NCBI RefSeq assembly: GCF_963678635.1
Contig: NC_087064.1
Location: 21,254,509-21,318,508, forward strand
From: Symsagittifera roscoffensis
Lineage: Eukaryota; Xenacoelomorpha; Acoela; Convolutidae
Length of the DNA: 64,000 nt
Direction of reading: 5' to 3'
The position numbers and the translations under genes were made by a program. Of this stretch, positions 37,256 through 49,300 are shown piece by piece; the stretch's first letter is position 1, and the number at the start of each line of letters is the position of its first letter. The notes beneath the pieces are model-generated. The model was not told the DNA's origin and ran no database searches. It worked only from the letters and a program-made list of their open reading frames with translations.

Positions 37256-39920
37256 CTAGCAGCTTTCATAAATATACTAATTTACAATGTGAGAAGTATA
37301 CTTGAATACCAACACCGTACAAATTTCTCCAATGCCGTTCAAGTGAAAAAAATTTATCAAATTATCTGCCTAACAGAAACGTGGCTCACAGAGAGCATTA
37401 GCGATATAGGTCTGTTTCTAACCAACTATGCGATACATCGAAAAGACAGACTATCTGATAAAGGGTTGACAAAGCATGGCGGTGTACTGATAGCAGTAAG
37501 CAAAAACATTCCAAGCTCTCAAATTGACTCAATTTTTCAAGACTGTGTGATAATTCGTATAAGCTTAAATAAAACATTCCTAATATGTTGTCTTTACAGC
37601 GCCCCGTCAAACAGTGCGTACACATGGACTCTTCCGGACATCGTTGAGCTCCTAAAATTCATTAGGCGAAAACAGTTCGAATACAGTGCTGTTTGCTCAT
37701 ATATAGCTGGAGACATCAATCTTTCATCTACACACTGGCCCTCGATGACGTCAACATCTCTCTTCGAGCAAACAATCCTCAATGAACTATGTGAATCAAA
37801 TTTTCAGCAACTCAAAAAAACCCAGGACGGAAGGTCACTGGATGTTTTCTTATGCAATAAACCCCAGTATGTGACAAGCATAGTCATTGATAACCATCTG
37901 AGAAGTCTCTTCAATTCTGATCACAAACCTTATCAAGCTAAAGTCTCGTTTGACATCCGACCTGTACATATCTTTTCACCGTCTCCCAAACAAAAGCTAG
38001 ACTTCGGTATATTTGCATACATGAAAGCTAACTGGAATGAAATTAATGAGTTCATTCTCTAACATCCCTTCCGACCATACTGCATGAGCAACGTGGACTT
38101 GGTGGTTGAACTTTGGTATAAGTGGCTACATGAAATATTAAAGGATCTTCTTCCAATAACTACAAAACATAGGTCCGAACTGGCTCCATGGGTAAGTGGC
38201 AACTCTTCAAACCTCATCAAGAAGTTAAAAACACTTCAATTGAAACAACAACGGCAGCCCACGCCGTCAAACAAAATCAAAATCGAATGTCTACAAACTG
38301 AGCTCACCCTGTCGCTTCAAAATGACCAGCATCTACATGAGAAGACGCTCTTCAAGGAAGGCAAATTCAGCGACATACAGAGATATTTGAAGTCGATCAC
38401 CAAGTCGAACACTATCCCTACCAAAATTTTTTTGGATCAAAGAACTGCAAATACAGATATTGAAAAAGTAATATTATTCAACGAATACTTTCAATCAGTG
38501 TTCACTCAAAACACCTACTATACGAAAATAGGCGAACAAAATAGCACCCTACTAAATCAGATTCACTTTATGACCGACGAAATAGAAAACGCTCTGCAAC
38601 TACTGGACGTAAATAAAGCCAAAGGACCGGATAAGATCGGGAACTTACTTCTGAAGAGTCTCTCCAAGTCACTGCCGAAATCACTGCACTTACTGTTTAA
38701 CCTCATCGCAAATAAAGCCCGATTTCCAGAAAAATGGAAAGTCAGTGAAATTGCACCAATACTCAAAGACGGAGATAAACAAGATGTGAGTAATTACAGG
38801 CCTATCAGCCTGCTTTCAACAGTCTCAAAACTGCTAGAGAAACTGATTTTCGAGAAGCTGACTCCAATTGTTTACCCAACTCTGGCATCAGCCCAACATG
38901 GTTTCAGACCCAAACGGTCAACTATAACTAACCTTATAGAAAATCTGCATGAAATCTATAGCTGCTTAGAGTCTGAAAACTGCTCCTATCTGAATATCTT
39001 CCATATAGACTTCGAGAAATCGTTTGACAAATTCACGCATGAGCTTCTCATACAAAAATTGGCTGCTCTGGGGATTGGTGGAAACTGTTTGAATCTGTTA
39101 AGAAGCTACCTCTATAAACGTAAGCAAACTGTGAGACTAAATGACACTGTTTCAGATGAATTAGAAGTATTCAGTGGCGTACCACAAGGCTCCATCCTCG
39201 GACCGCTCTTCCTCTTGGTTTTCATAAACGATCTTCCATCATGTGTCATGTCCAAATCGTTCGGTTATGCTGATGACTACAAAATTGTAGGCGACAAAAC
39301 CCTTTAACACTGAATATAGACGTTAGAAAACTGTGGCGGTGGTGTGACGAAAATTTCATGTCAATGAACTTAGGAAAAAGTTAAGTGCTCTGCATTAAAG
39401 GTACAGCTGCTATTGCACTGCCAAACTATGAATTTGAAACAACTGAATGTATGAAAGATCTGGGAATTCTCGTAAATGACACACTCTCGTGGACTCTGCA
39501 TGCAAAGAAAAGTACCGCAAAAGCCTTGAACGCTCTCTTCATCCTAAAACGGAATCTTTCAAAAGCGACGTTTTGGACCAGAAAGAACGCATATATCTGT
39601 TATGTTGTGCCCATTTTAAACTACGGATCAACCCTTTGGAAACCATCAAAAGGCGACTTAGGTACTCTTGAAAGTATCCAGCGAAAAGCAGTATCATGGA
39701 TCTTCATCACAAACAACATATCCTATAAGGATAAGCTCGTGAAACTCGATATCCTTCCAATCTCCTTATATCAAGAACTTCATGTTATTCTCTTGTTTGC
39801 CAAAATACTAACCGGAAAAGTTGACATAGACTGGCGTAGTCAAGTAACCATCACAGACATCGGTACTCGAAGAACACAAGCAACACGAAATTTTGCCTGC
39901 CAACAAATACGTCTGAAGAA
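37256..39920 (+). pseudogene. LINE ORF2: endonuclease and reverse transcriptase, interrupted by copy C
   Basis: An apurinic-type endonuclease domain (37256-38060) shows YNVRS, ICLTETWL, HGGVLIAV, AGDINLS and SDHKP in order. A TAA at 38060 interrupts the same frame. The reverse transcriptase (about 38590-39300) shows RPISLLSTVSKLLEK, HGFRPKRS, the catalytic IDFEKSFD, VPQGSILGPL and GYADDYK. A frameshift at about 39303 and a stop at about 39382 follow. The C-terminal region (39385-39920) then runs straight into the LTR of copy C after RLKN. The rest of the frame resumes at 61113. The layout is that of the CR1/jockey group; the exact clade is not determined. Confidence 0.9.
39918..39920. other. 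GAA target duplication, left of copy C
   Basis: GAA precedes the 5' LTR and recurs at 61113-61115 after the 3' LTR. Removing the element and one GAA restores the LINE frame through RLKKCESDYWF. If the LTR is taken to end TTAC rather than TTACA, the duplication could be AGAA, 4 bases. Confidence 0.65.
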
Positions 39921-40806
39921 TGTGCCAGTCGGTCATATTTGGAAGTTTGACCTTGAGAAGAGCAGAAAACACTTGATTTTGGAGTGAAATTTAAATTTTT
40001 AAAATTTCGAATGGAACATGTCATGCACGATTTTCTCGCGAGAACTGAAAATCAGAAAAAGAAAAGAGAACAATTTTAGAACAATTGCGGGAAAGTTGTC
40101 AGATAAAAACGAGTGGGAAATTGCTATTCGCAATTTCCATCATAGTGAACAAGAGTAGAGCTGTCCTATCTGAAATAGAAGACAGAGTATTCCCGAGAGA
40201 GTAATTATTCGAACTGGACCAGAGTGAACCTTCGACGGAAAGGTGGACAGCTTGAGTGTCCCAATGGTCCACATAAAACTTCGTTCTTGAGTTCAAACTT
40301 ACCCTTACCATTCAAACTGATAAACATTGAACTTATCTAGTTACCTTAGTTAATTCTAGAGTTGCTCACCCATTTAATTACTTCCTGGTTCTTGAGCGCA
40401 TCAACATGTGAGTCCTTAATTTAAATTTCTAGAGTGTGTTTTATGATTGTTATGTTGAGGTAAGGCGAGTTTTAGGTTGATCCATCTGAAATGGATCAAA
40501 GTTCCACTGTCTAATAAAAAAGCAACTTAACGGATTGTTCCAACCCGGTTTTTAACGGCGTTCATGTATTTTGGGTATCTAGAGACCTAAGTATGGGGAC
40601 GTTTCTAATTCTAGAGTGGGGGGATATTTTAGTAGTAGCCTTTAAGCTGTAACGGGTCGTAGTCTCATGTCACAAGCGAACCGAATTGGCTCCGACTGAT
40701 TTGAGGCGGAAAAACACAAGAGATAGTGTCCCTGACTCCTGAGCCAATAGTTATAGGGCCTATTTTTCTTAAGCCTCATGTGTGACTGTAGTAGACGAAT
40801 GTTACA
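39921..40806 (+). repeat. 5' LTR of copy C
   Basis: It is 886 bp, TGTGCCAGTC to CGAATGTTACA, with the same length and sequence as 60227-61112. It contains a 9-bp perfect hairpin TTGATCCAT-CTGAA-ATGGATCAA (40477-40499), followed 13 bases later by AATAAA (40513-40518), a likely polyadenylation signal. I see no clear TATA box. Confidence 0.95.
40477..40518 (+). terminator. LTR hairpin plus AATAAA polyadenylation signal
   Basis: A 9-bp stem with a CTGAA loop is followed by CTGTCTAATAAA. The same arrangement is at 60783-60824, in the A remnant (about 36437-36475), and in the displaced tract at 17936-17975. Preservation in all A/C-type LTRs suggests a role in 3' end formation or in the R region. 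Confidence 0.65.
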
Positions 40807-40817
40807 TAGTGTTTTTA

Positions 40818-40832
40818 TGGCGCTCCTGGGTG
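40818..40832 (+). promoter_or_regulatory. Primer binding site of copy C
   Basis: TGGCGCTCCTGGGTG lies 11 bases downstream of the LTR end. It starts with TGG, complementary to a tRNA CCA end, and is identical to the site at 18045-18059 in copy B. A tRNA 3' end reading CACCCAGGAGCGCCA would pair with it; I did not identify which tRNA this is. Confidence 0.78.
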
Positions 40833-42316
40833 TTTACGACATCAAGACTACGGAGTCGAACCCACTTGAGACAGCTTCGGGCTGAATGCCCATTCTAGAG
40901 TACCGGCGGTACGGTTCGACAGGAACGTGCAAACCTTCCGGTTGTACCGTGATAGCTTTTTAAGAAAACTCGAGAAAATTTCCTGGTACGCTCTCCGAAC
41001 GAGGCTTAGCTAACCGAGTAAAGGGGGGCAACTAGGGGGACAAAAACACGAGCAAAAAGACAAAAAGCAAAACAAAAACCAAAAAAGAATAGAAAAAGGA
41101 ACAAAAACCATAAAACGAAAAAAGACAGTGACTTTGACACCAGATTAGTTGGATCAAACCTTTATATTAATTAAATAGTATACCCATACTGTTTTACAAG
41201 TTCGATCGTTTCGATCAACCTAGCAATTTAAACCAGTAAACTGAATAAAGTGCCCGAAGTGGGGCGTTGTCAAGGGTTTTCAGATAGCTTGGAACTTAGC
41301 TGGACCAATAGGAGACTTGACTGGAAGAGGTGACCAGCCGAGTGGGAAAGTGGTTCAGGGACACTTGAGCTGAACCAATAGGAGACTTGATTGGAAGAGG
41401 TGACCAGCCGAGTGGGAAAGTGGTTCAGGGACACTTAGCTGAACCAATAGGAGACTGGACTGGAACAGGTGACCAGTCGAGTGGGAAAGCAGCCAAGAGG
41501 GATTTGGCAATTCTCGAGTTCTCAAGTTGGGCAGAACGGGTATCGTTAGAATCCACATTACATTATAGGAGATAAGTGTAAAATTGGATAAGCGAAATCC
41601 CCCAGTTTTGAGGAACGTTTTTACTTGAGCAGGCCTGGAAACAGGTCTACGGTTTTCTCTTGAGAGGTTTAGCACCCGGCGCTTAAAGTAATTTTTAGGC
41701 TTAAGAAGGGGGGCTAGAAAGGGGGGAGGTTAGAAGGGGGACTGGTTAAGTTAGAGGTTGGCGGTTGTAAATTGTAAAAAGGGGGAAATTAGAGTAACTA
41801 ATTAGTCGACATCGTTGACTTAGTTACATTAGAAATTAACACGCGTTGGTAATATTAGGTGGAGATCCAAAATTCAACTCGAGTTAAGACTGGTACGCTG
41901 GTTGGTTTGGTAGGGGGGACCGGATATAGACAGCTTTTGTGATACCCCATAAGATCACTAGTGGGGGGAGGAAAACGCGTGGCAATTAGGTACCAGACAA
42001 ATTTTTTTTTAGACGAAAGGTAGACATTGGTCACCTTTAAATTTTAGGTGGGCTCATTTTTCTGTTTTTATTATTTTTCTTACTTAAAATTTTTGTTGCA
42101 TTTTATTGAGGATTTGTGTTTGGTTTTATACGAACAGGTGATCACAAGATACCTGCGCACCTACATTGAAATAGAAACAACCAAAAAGAAGAGGGGGGTC
42201 AGCATTTGGCTTTTAAGAGAGGGTTTTTGGGAAAATTTTACTAGAGCTTGAGTGGTGGTACAAGGTACGGTGGTTCAAGAAGACCCTACAACGAGGAAGA
42301 CACTCCGTGACGAGTA
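40833..42316 (+). other. Copy C leader, first part: A-rich tract, 69-bp repeats, G-runs
   Basis: No gene is seen. An A-rich tract (41040-41130) mirrors one in the B leader at a similar distance from the PBS. Three tandem units of about 69-70 bp occupy 41298-41505, each with GACCAATAGGAGACT and GAGTGGGAAAG. Runs of five or six G at 41708, 41720, 41736 and about 41779 could support a G-quadruplex in the RNA. Further G6 runs occur at about 41914 and 41964. Confidence 0.65.
41298..41505 (+). repeat. Three tandem 69-70 bp units in the C leader
   Basis: Units start at 41298, 41368 and 41437 with AGCTGGACCAATAGG or AGCTGAACCAATAGG. The first two are nearly identical, while the third diverges towards its end. 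They are non-coding. Confidence 0.88.
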
Positions 42317-43095
42317 TTGGGACAAGACCGAAGAAGTCTTGGGACAGAGCAGTCTTGGGATAGTGGTCTTGGGACAGGGTCTTGGGACAGTGGTCTTGGG
42401 ACAGGGTCTTGGGACAGTGGTCTTGGGACAGGGTCTTGGGACAGTGGTCTTGGGACAGTGGTCTTGGGACAGGGTCTTGGGACAGTGGTCTTGGGACAGT
42501 GGTCTTGGGACAGGGTCTTGGGACAGTGGTCTTGGGACAGGGTCTTGGGACAGGGGTCTTGGGACAGTGGTCTTGGGACAGGGTCTTGGGACAGGGTCTT
42601 GGGACAGTGGTCTTGGGACAGGGTCTTGGGACGGGGGTCTTGGGACAGTGGTCTTGGGACAGGGTCTTGGGACAGTGGTCTTGGGACAGTCTTGGGACAG
42701 TGGTCTTGGGACACTAGTCTTGGGACACTAGTCTTGGGACACCAGCCTTGGGACACTGGTCTTGGGACACTGCCCTTGGGACACTAGTCTTGGGACACTA
42801 GTCTTGGGATACCAGCCTTGGGACACTGGTCTTGGGACACTACCCTTGGGACACTAGTCTTGGGACAGTAGTCTTGGGACACTAGCCTTGGGACACCAGT
42901 CTTGGGACAGTAGTCTTGGGACACTGGTCTTGGGACACTACCCTTGGGACAGTAGTCTTGGGACACTAGCCTTGGGACACTAGCCTTGGGACAGTAGTCT
43001 TGGGACACTAGCCTTGGGACACTGGTCTTGGGACAGTAGTCTTGGGACACTAGTCTTGGAACAGTGGTCTTGGTACAAGGGTCTTAGGACACTAA
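42317..43095 (+). repeat. Dense 13/14-bp minisatellite (CTTGGGACAGTGGT) in the C leader
   Basis: Roughly fifty tandem units of CTTGGGACAGTGGT or CTTGGGACAGGGT form the first half, and CTTGGGACACTAGT-type variants the second half. The mixed 13 and 14 bp periods open long frames on both strands with Gly-Thr-Ser-Trp-Asp repeats, which I treat as artefacts. The core TGGGACAGT is also in the 62-bp unit of copy A, suggesting a common seed motif. The array ends about 290 bases before ORF1. Confidence 0.95.
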
Positions 43096-43381
43096 CGGAG
43101 AGTACTGTGATAGTGACGAATAGTCTTGGGACGGTATAGAAATTGAAGTCAAATTACAACAAGTGCGTTTTAAGACAGAATAAGACAAATCGAAATAGGT
43201 AGGGTTAAGACCAAATTAAGGAAAATTTTTCGGAGGTTTTAGGAAGAGAATTGGATAAGGTTTTTAACACGTTGTACAGAATTTGTTACCAAAAAAAAAA
43301 AAAAATAATTTTTTTTTTACCCTTAGAATAGAATCGTGTATATAATAAAATTGTAAATAAAAGCAGTTGTAAATAGAAATA
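43096..43381 (+). other. C leader, last part, with poly-A/poly-T hairpin
   Basis: This AT-rich stretch is without a gene. A run of about fifteen A followed by TAA and a run of T (43291-43318) can form a hairpin about 65 bases before the ORF1 start. A similar one is at 683-702 in copy A. Confidence 0.55.
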
Positions 43382-46300
43382 ATGAGGCGGAGTAGGGTAC
43401 CGGTGCTCGAAAAAAGGTCAAGTGGATCAAACACGAAATATAATTCATCGCTGCGCGGAACGACATCAACGGGCCCAAAGATAACGAAGACGAACTTTTC
43501 AGTTAACATGGTCAGCACAAGGAGTACAGCGGAGAACAGGGCGGAAGAGGGCACGGAAGGGGAGCGAGTAGAACCCACCATCGAGATTGATCTAGAGACA
43601 CCCGATCAAAGTGTGGATGAAACAAGGAAGATGGCGACAGAGTCAACTCCAATGCCCAATGCAGAGGAACCGAACCAGAAACCCATAGAGTTCTCACCGA
43701 TAGATGACGCGGAAGATGCAATAGGCAACACCGAAGAAACGGTGAAAGAAGACTCTCAAGTAAAGAGGACATCTTTTACGGAAAAATTGGGAATAATGTT
43801 CGGAATAAAAACGAAAGAAAACGTGACTGAAGAACCAAAAGCAGAAAGAGCACGAACATTTGGTACAGTGAGCACGAAAACGACAGAAACCGGCCAGAAT
43901 GAGGAACAAGCTAAAGCAGAGGCTACGGCCGAAGAGAAACTCACGGCTGACCATGAAGAGACTACCATTGAGCTGGGCGACTTGTTGGCGAAATTAAATC
44001 AGATCGACAAAAGACTTAAGAACAGTGAAGAAGACAGAGAGGTGATAAAAAAGGAGATAAGATACAACAAGCACGAGTATCTAGACAGTTATTTTAACCT
44101 AGCTAAGGCAACAGAGGAGAGACTCAAGGAAATGTCAGATAAGGTAGAAGCCACCAATGAAGAACGAGAAAAGAACATCAAAACAGACATGCAACAGTTG
44201 AAGAACCGATATGATGATGTCAACAGCCAATTAGGGAGCCTGGAAAGGAGAATGGACACAATGAGCAAGAGTCAAGCCGAGAGTTCGTGTGCAATACAGG
44301 CGAAGTTGGATGCAATCTTGAGAGGTTCTACTCCACAAGAAAGACCGGCAGCGGATCGTACGCAAAGCACCAGAGTTGACTTTGTAGAACCACAAAGGAA
44401 CAAACGGCAATCGACACCGTTGCCCTTAACCAGGGATGCGATAAGCATAGCACCAACAGCTGCGAAAACAATAATGAAGAATGGAACGTCGAATACAACG
44501 ACTGCTCCGGGAGATTCAACAGCTAACAGCAACACAGGACCGGATGCTATGACATGGGCCAGCACTTGGGAGATGATGAACAGGACTCTAGAGGCCTTCG
44601 CCACGAGGAACACTGACTCGAGCGACAGGAGAGAGGGAAAATCAAGAAAGACATTCAAGAAGCCAAAAGAATTCAAGGACGACTCCGATGGATGCATTGA
44701 CACTTGGGTGGAAGTGATGAGATTACATCTAGAACAAGACAACTTGAGTGACGAAAGACAAGCATGTACAGCCATACTGAGCAACTTGGAAGGAACGGCA
44801 TTAAAATGCGTGGTCGCAAAGAAGGAGGAAGAACGTGACACCGCGGACAAGATCTTCGAGATATTGCTGAATCGATTCGGGTCAGGCATGAAGGGTCACC
44901 AAGCGATGATGCGATTTGAAAAGAGAAGGCAGAGGGACGACGAGTCAATAGATCGGTTCCTAGATGACCTCGAGAGCTTGAGAAGGAGGAGTGACCCAGA
45001 GGAGTCGACAAATAGACGGAACTTTAGCATTGCCTCGAAGTTCATCGATGGGGTGAAAAGTGATGACTTAAGGACAATGTTAGCAACATACTACACATTG
45101 TCGAAGGACAGCGCACCCACCCCAGAAGAAATGAGACAGAAATCAAGAGAATACATGCTGATGAAACCTAAGAAGTACTCATATTCCGAAAACAGGAACA
45201 CGCAAGGGGGAAGCCAACCCCAGAGGTCATCATGGTACAAACCTAGAGATGATATGGACAAGCGCAGATCATGCGCGAACTGCGGGTCAGCGGATCATCA
45301 TGTGGCTGACTGCACAACGTACAAACAAGGCATGAAGAGCCTAGGTTATGCACCGGATGAAGAGGATATGAGCCAGATGGAGGAACCCGAGTACTATAAT
45401 GGCTTGATCATCAAGATAGGCGCCAGATGCTTCTTCTGTAACCAGGAGGGGCACTTCAGAATGGATTGTCCCTTGTTCTGGGAAGCGGTCAAGGACCAGA
45501 ATCACCCCAAACATAAGTTGGCATTAGCGGCGGTGCAGAATCAGCGGAACAGGCAAAACGAGTTTGAATCTAGGAACTTGGGGGCACCAAACACCGAATT
45601 GCCGACGAAGACAGTGAAAGCTGTTACACATGTTAGTGGTGCGTTAGAGTCCGCGGCCGGAAGCTCTCTAGAGATAAATTATGAGAAAGCGGCGACGGAA
45701 GCAATTGCCAAAGTGAAACAAGATCTGGCTGCGAAAGAAATAGAGCAACGACTAAAGTTGGAGATCGAAAGACAGAATTTTAACGGAGCATTAACCGGAT
45801 CGAACTCAATACCAGAGGCTAGAACGGGCTCAATGAAGACCGGGAATTGTAACACCGTGAAAATGGTGACAGGTAAACCTTTTGGAATATCGAAAATCGG
45901 AGCAAGAATAATGTCGATAATCACAGTGGGCGGACACGAGGTAACCAGAAACTTGAGCGAGCCGAGCGACCAGACGATAATGCACATTGACGTGTATGCA
46001 GACTACTTGAGTGGAATAAGTCCACAAACGACTTCTAGAGCGCTCAGGGCACTACTCACGAGAGGGGGCAGCAAATCGGTACGTGTTGATAATAGGTACA
46101 CTGAAGCTTATGGTCCACACGAGGTCATGCTAAATATAGATGGAATCAACATCTATACCAAGACGATGATAACATGCGACGAAGACCTAATTGGACAAAT
46201 CTATGTAGGGAAAGAAGAATTGAAAGTAAGATCAATCGGACACTGTGCCATGCTTGAAGAAGATGCAATGCACATCGGGACGGAAGCAGACGTGACAGGG

Positions 46301-49300
46301 CACGTGCTAGACATAAATGGCAAAAAGACTCAGTTGCGTGGATTACTTGACACGGGAGCAGTCTTGAGCGTCATACCAATCGAAACATGGGAAAAGATGG
46401 GCTTTGACAAAGGTGACTTGATAGACTCGAGAATACGGCTGTCAGCTGCAAACAAAGGGGCCCTACGGGTGCTGGGCAGGACGCCGATAATAGCCCTCAA
46501 TTTGGGGGAACGTAACCTGTGGATGAGCTTCATCGTGGTAGAAAACCTAGATGAATCTGACCAATTCATTTTGGGCAGAGACTTCATCAGGAATTTCGAC
46601 GTAACGATTGATCTAAATAATGCAATGTTCAGGATACGGAACCCGGATAGGAGGTACGCAATCAAACCGGTAAATTTAATAATGGCGAATGAAAACAAAG
46701 CACCGGTATTCTTGAGTAGGAGAGTGAGGTTAAAAGCTAATGAAGCGGCAATCGTAAGCTTGAGGATGAAAAATTATAATGAACTAAGTGACAACAAGCA
46801 AGTGTGTATAGTTCCGAATCCCAATAGTCAAAGCGCTGCTGTTTTAGGAAGATCATTTTCGATAACGAAGAGCGGCCTCTGCGTCAGTGTCTTGTTGAAT
46901 ACCCTTGATATACCGATCACGATACAGAGAGGGAGGAAGCTGGGATATGCTTTACCGGTTAAAACTCGATATGAAACAATTGAAAACTCAAAACAAAATG
47001 AAGTTGTTGATTGTCCCAACCACAGGGACAAAATTTGTATCTTGAGACGATTGCAGAGAATAAAAGATTCTTCAGGTCTTATCAAATCACTTAAGTCAGA
47101 AACGGACGATGGGCTTTCGAGCTGTTCGAACTTTCCAGAGCGACCCACACTAGATGAAATGCAAATTGATAAACCGGTTCTGCCGGAGATTGAACATTTA
47201 AGGGGCAAACTGAAAGATGAACAGCTCGAAGCTATCAAGGACGTACTAGAGCGAAACGAGGAGGTCTTTTCAAGGCATAAGGCGGATATCGGGTGTTGTA
47301 ATTTTGTTGAACATGAAATTGAACTTGAGGAAAACGCGGTACCACACAGGGAGGGGGCGAGGCGCATGACCCCACACAAATCGGACGCGTGTAGAAAAGA
47401 AATCGAAACGTTACTAGAGTATGACATGATAGAACCATCCAAGTCACCGTGGGCGTGTGGAGTAGTGATGGCCAAAAAGAAAGGCGACCAGTTAAGGTTT
47501 TGTTGTGACTTTCGATACCTGAACTCCGTCACGTTGAAGGATGCCTATCCCATACCTAGAATTGATGAGAGCCTCTCGAAGTTAGGTGATGCGAAATTTT
47601 TTACGACTCTTGATTTAGGCTCGGCCTTTTGGCAGGTACCATTAAGGAAGCAAGACAGGGACAAGACAGGGTTCGCCTGCGAGTTGGGTCTGTTTCAATG
47701 GAAACGGATGCCGTTTGGACTCTGCAATGCAACAGCCACGTTTCAGCGGCTGATGGCACACGCGTTGATAGGCGTGACGAAGAAGTACGGCAACCTGGTA
47801 ATGTGCTACGTGGACGACGTGGTAATAGCAACGCCGACACTAGAAGACCACATCGAGAGGCTTGACGAGGTGTTCGCGTGCATGAAAAGATCGGGGCTGA
47901 AGTGTAAACCATCAAAGTGCGAGATACTCAAGGACTCGATTAAATACTTGGGAAGGATGGTAGATAAGCACGGCATCAGACCTGATCCAGACGCCGTGGA
48001 AGCAGTCCTAACCTGGAAATCACCGAAGACGGAGCACCAGCTGATGAGCTTCCTGGGTTTCGCCAACTATTATAGAGAATTCATCAAGGGCTATGCGGAC
48101 AAGGTATACCCGATGCAACAACTAATGAGACATAAGGGCAAGAAGTTCACGTGGAACAACGCGGCAGAAGAGTCATTCCAGAGAATAAAGAAAGAGCTAT
48201 GTGAGGCACCAGTACTGGGTATGCCGACAGAGAAGGGGATGTACGTGCTAGACACGGACGCGTCAGTAGTCGCTATTTCTGGGATTCTCCATCAAGAACA
48301 AGAATGGAATGGGAAGACAGTCTTGAGACCAATAGCATACGGGAGCAAGGTCCTAAGTGACACAGAAATGAAGTACGGAGCACCGAAAGCAGAGATGTTC
48401 GCGGTGGTCACCTTTGTCGAAAAATACAGAGCATACCTAGGCAGTGAGCCCTTCAAGCTGCGAGTCGACAACCGAGCACTAAGCTGGCTGAAAACGTACT
48501 CAATGGACCAGAGCTATATTGGGAGGTGGATAGTTCGCTTGGATGGATACAACATGATAATTGAGCACAGAACACGAGATAAACATCAAAATGCTGACAG
48601 CTTGAGTAAGAAGACGGAGTTCTACGAGAGGCAAGAACAAAGAGAGGCGGACAGACCTGAGATCAAAGATGGCTTCTCCTTCATGGACAAAGAAACGTAC
48701 GACAGTCTTCCACTCACGAGATGGCTGGACAAATCAGGCAAACCGATTGAAGATCATCCCGAATTGCCGAAAGAAACTCTTGAAAAGACCATCTTGAAGA
48801 AAAGCAGTGGGATTCCGATAGGAATAATGCTCAAGTCCAAAATCGTGAGGGAGACACTCAAGGCAAAAGGTTATGATCTCACCCAGGTAGAGGAGGGAAC
48901 GGTCCGAATAGATGAAGACTTAATGAGGTTGCTTGAGAAACTATCAGATGACAAGCCCGTGATCCAAGGGAAAGGTCAGGAGGCACCGGAACTAACCATA
49001 CTTCGGAGAGAAGAAACAGTGAACAATACTGACGTCTCAAAAGGAAGCATCACTGATAGCAAGGAAGTTGTGCGATCACTAGTTGAAAAAATCCCCGACA
49101 AAATTCTGGAGCAGACAAAAGTCAGGGATAAAAAAGTAACATTCAGAGAAGAAGTTGAACACCTGGGACTAGATCAAGAGTCCGGGGAGTGGTCCAGATT
49201 CATGGAAGAAGACGAAACCGGAGAAGGGAAATTGTCCGGGGAGCGTGAAGAATGGGATGAAGACTCGGATGAGAGCAGCGAAGACCAAGACAGTCTATGC

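Noticed and set aside
42252-42787. Long overlapping frames of about 150 codons on both strands in the minisatellite
   Set aside because: They arise because the 13/14-bp repeat lacks stop codons. The peptides are simple Gly-Thr-Ser-Trp-Asp or Pro-Arg-Ser-Gln repeats with no counterpart in A or B.
46828-47532. Minus-strand open frame of 234 codons opposite protease/reverse transcriptase
   Set aside because: It lies antisense to a strongly supported coding region and owes its openness to codon composition. No motifs are seen.
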